Below, in pieces: positions 13,701-14,768 of a DNA stretch of 14,768 nt. The position numbers and the translations under genes were made by a program. The DNA is from Clostridium sp. UBA1056 (GTDB lineage Bacteria > Bacillota > Clostridia > Clostridiales > Clostridiaceae). The stretch spans positions 115,125 to 129,892 of the forward strand of contig DCDL01000058.1 of assembly GCA_002316385.1 (NCBI GenBank), in the 5' to 3' direction. Positions within the stretch are counted from its first letter, which is position 1; each line of letters starts with the position of its first letter. The notes below the pieces were generated by a model. It saw only the letters and a list, made by a program, of their open reading frames with translations, was not told where the DNA came from and searched no databases.

Positions 13701-14768
13701 TATTAAATTTATACTTATATAACCATATGGCAGGAACTTTATTTGCACCTGATCTGCTTATAGACATTTTTGTACCTTTATTAACTTTTATAAAGTCGGT
13801 AATATATCTGCTTTTATTATTTTCAAAATCTCCTGTAGCAGAATTTAACCATCCATTAATTAAAGTATCAGGGTTTATCAAGTTTTTACCGCATGTTACA
13901 AATGTTAAACCTTTGTCGTAATTTACATCTTTAATAATTTCAGGAACTACAGTTTGCATTAAACTTTCATTAAAAGATGTATCTCCATCATATTGAGTTA
14001 TTACCGCATAATAACAATTTGTAGGAGTGTCAAATGCTATACGTGGAACTGGATTTGCCGCCGTTCTTGAAATATATTTCTTATCTAAATCATAAAATGC
14101 TATAAAAGTTCTATATTTTTCATTTAAGTTTGCTACATATTTCTTATCTGGTTGTAATCTTATATAGTCTGAATATGCACTAAAATAAGATAACTCTATA
14201 GGTTTTAGTTGACCATTATTTGAATCTACTTGTCCTCTATTCCATTTATTAAATAGGTTTACTTTAGTTTCAGATACACTTCTAATCCCTTGGAAGTATG
14301 GAGGTATTTCTTTATTTGTCCAATCTCCTTCTAAAACCATTAAATCTGAACATTCATATGTCCCAGTGCCTATAAAGGGAACTATATATATCACATTTGT
14401 AGAAACAACATTATCATAAGTCGTTAAAACTCCCATACCATCTTTTATAGTTACATAATCTGAACTAGGATTTAAAGCACTCCCATCCATTAATCTAACT
14501 TGATATGCTCCTGTACCTTTACCAAATATTAAAGTATATTTAGTCTTAGGTTTTAATCCCAATCCATCAATAAATCCCCAATGTATATATTTCCACGATG
14601 TCAAATCTTCAGTTACAGTGTATTTTATATATCCAGGATTCGAATTGATTGTAACTTTATTATTATTAACTGCATCTTTAAGAAATACAGGAGTTCTTAA
14701 TGGTAACATGTTTTGTTCTGTTTTACCGTATGCTTTATTAACTCTTAACATTCCATCTATAGCACCAT
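10735..14768 (-). CDS. Phage tail fibre / receptor-binding protein with S74-like chaperone domain (5' partial)
   Basis: At least 1338 residues. The frame stays open past the ATG at 14751 to the right edge (reading ..GAIDG-MLRVNKAYGKTEQ) and no good ribosome binding site precedes that ATG, so the true start is probably outside. Numbering from it: two related N-terminal binding modules (about 165-280, and 285-415 ending IQLEQGETATKYEAYRGQ); a Ser/Thr/Ala-rich coiled-coil-like shaft (about 580-715); a CBM-like module (about 730-870, NYYKS to ATDWTPAPED); a discoidin-like module (about 910-1040, WVELK, YVQLDLG, LQVSSDGVTW); and, from about 1229, an S74-type intramolecular chaperone (SSIKFKTNI, GFILEEL, a C-terminal helix QERIEKLEALN). 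Such domains guide trimerisation and often cut themselves off at the Ser. The protein probably forms the host-binding tip of a phage or phage-tail-like particle. It precedes the lysis genes. Confidence 0.85.
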   Translation of the reverse strand, partial: GAIDGMLRVNKAYGKTEQNMLPLRTPVFLKDAVNNNKVTINSNPGYIKYTVTEDLTSWKYIHWGFIDGLGLKPKTKYTLIFGKGTGAYQVRLMDGSALNPSSDYVTIKDGMGVLTTYDNVVSTNVIYIVPFIGTGTYECSDLMVLEGDWTNKEIPPYFQGIRSVSETKVNLFNKWNRGQVDSNNGQLKPIELSYFSAYSDYIRLQPDKKYVANLNEKYRTFIAFYDLDKKYISRTAANPVPRIAFDTPTNCYYAVITQYDGDTSFNESLMQTVVPEIIKDVNYDKGLTFVTCGKNLINPDTLINGWLNSATGDFENNKSRYITDFIKVNKGTKMSISRSGANKVPAIWLYKYKFNKTYISGYMPLISGEDKKLIDIDCDYIRIGMPYGTITEIKDAQIQLEQGETATKYEAYRGQDNLVPLKEPLRSLPNGTRDILDLNKKIVIKNANKIILNGEQDVVLAATKANTVIFAIDVSPELVYTDIYNIICDKFSTGINIVNVDVDAEGIRIVSNASRVYISILKSKLTTQDVPGFKTWLKNNPTTVYYQLVIPVETPIKVDQYMKQFKDGYFITDRSLISPTVEFDYSTSLASAVSTIKEATESNTTALNIQQGEIKAIISNTTIIKGGKTLQLKDEYNSTVATVDSINKTIGRHTSTIDALSGQITEVETKTNEVKKTLDGTTATVTAHAKSITGLNSTVTAQETSIKQLKESISLKVSKDDVTNTVNGAIDNISVGGRNYYKSTTNISAVNNQTYTRPHNECPNGLYFVGNSSNNGILRFNNVITSNGYWTVSFEFRGSQNTPIKLKVQICDLGTATVTTTSDNTWSKVSVTVNVTNYSSDVYNFVDFENIQWAYFFIRNLKIEKGNKATDWTPAPEDVDASIKTVSDKNAEIAINLDKISSKVTSVEQTTQRKVVAFRYIRDWLNGSTANTSNHWVELKVMAGDTNIAKGLVPTGSVVLSNPAYLTDDDTKADKYVSCASGNWQYVQLDLGSIRSDIDMLKIWHYYSDGRIYKHKLQVSSDGVTWIDLFNSEVSGGYKETANGRTHIINETSIDARIKTAEQKITPDAIISSVNTALGDGKSINTVSTKLDKNGFTIYNGALTIKNKAGATVLYGDTNGDITFTGRLQPNDYQIKLFGDNCRIDGSDSAIRMQYNPITYISVDSAGAFRLFNGNSNGGTRYVSINYGYDGHAMIYNNATMLKLLHGSIPQVQARYTGDDGYCSMAASEFIAASSIKFKTNIQEPNDINFLDILKNSRIKKYNLKTEVETVNKMSTGIDENGNSIEADVKLGFILEELTEEARNVLNPYNSDGINQYSMCSILWKIVQEQQERIEKLEALNAN

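Noticed and set aside
14749..14751. ATG at 14751 as the true start of the tail-fibre gene
   Set aside because: The frame stays open to the window edge (GAIDG before the Met) and no strong Shine-Dalgarno precedes the ATG, so the gene is treated as 5' partial.

Overview
The window looks like low-GC Clostridium DNA. It is very A+T rich between and within most genes, has strong AGGAGG-type ribosome binding sites, carries a ChW-repeat amidase (a family typical of clostridia), and shows clostridial-style RRNPP regulators. The C. botulinum/sporogenes group is a reasonable guess but cannot be proven from this sequence.

Left part (1 to about 6.5 kb): a tandem array of one cassette, copied and partly decayed. 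The full cassette is a plus-strand gene for a 436-444 aa regulator (N-terminal XRE-type HTH, then TPR-like helical repeats) and a minus-strand gene for a short secreted pre-peptide. The two are divergent from one intergenic region containing a TTTACAT..ATGTAAA palindrome. There are three intact regulators (1275-2609, 3093-4403, 4945-6255) and two intact peptide genes (2778-2942, only 54 codons; and 4604-4795, 63 codons). The predicted peptides share an identical first ten residues and an RG-(Y)PGE-x-EPK C-terminus. A fourth regulator (554-912) is a relic with an internal deletion and frameshifts. The peptide slot ahead of the first intact regulator is empty. This fits a peptide quorum-sensing array of RRNPP type (the Rap/NprR/PlcR/PrgX/Rgg family), with near-identical DNA-binding domains and operators but different peptides. 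It is the most interesting part of the window.

Middle (6.5 to 8.9 kb): sstT, a Na+/serine-threonine symporter on the minus strand with visibly higher G+C than its surroundings. It is followed by about 1.1 kb without a gene. That stretch contains a compact block of long perfect hairpins with G+C-richer linkers (8470-8625), probably a structured RNA or dispersed repeat, and A+T palindromes downstream of the lysin gene.

Right part (8.9 to 14.8 kb, all minus strand): the end of a prophage or phage-tail-like late operon. In transcription order it holds a very large tail-fibre/receptor-binding protein (continuing past the right edge) with a C-terminal S74-like chaperone domain, an XhlA-like membrane protein, a Hol44-type holin, a sigma-region-4-like small gene broken by one in-frame stop codon, and an N-acetylmuramoyl-L-alanine amidase. 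A perfect 18-bp terminator hairpin sits between the tail and lysis genes. No integrase, att site or prophage boundary is visible.
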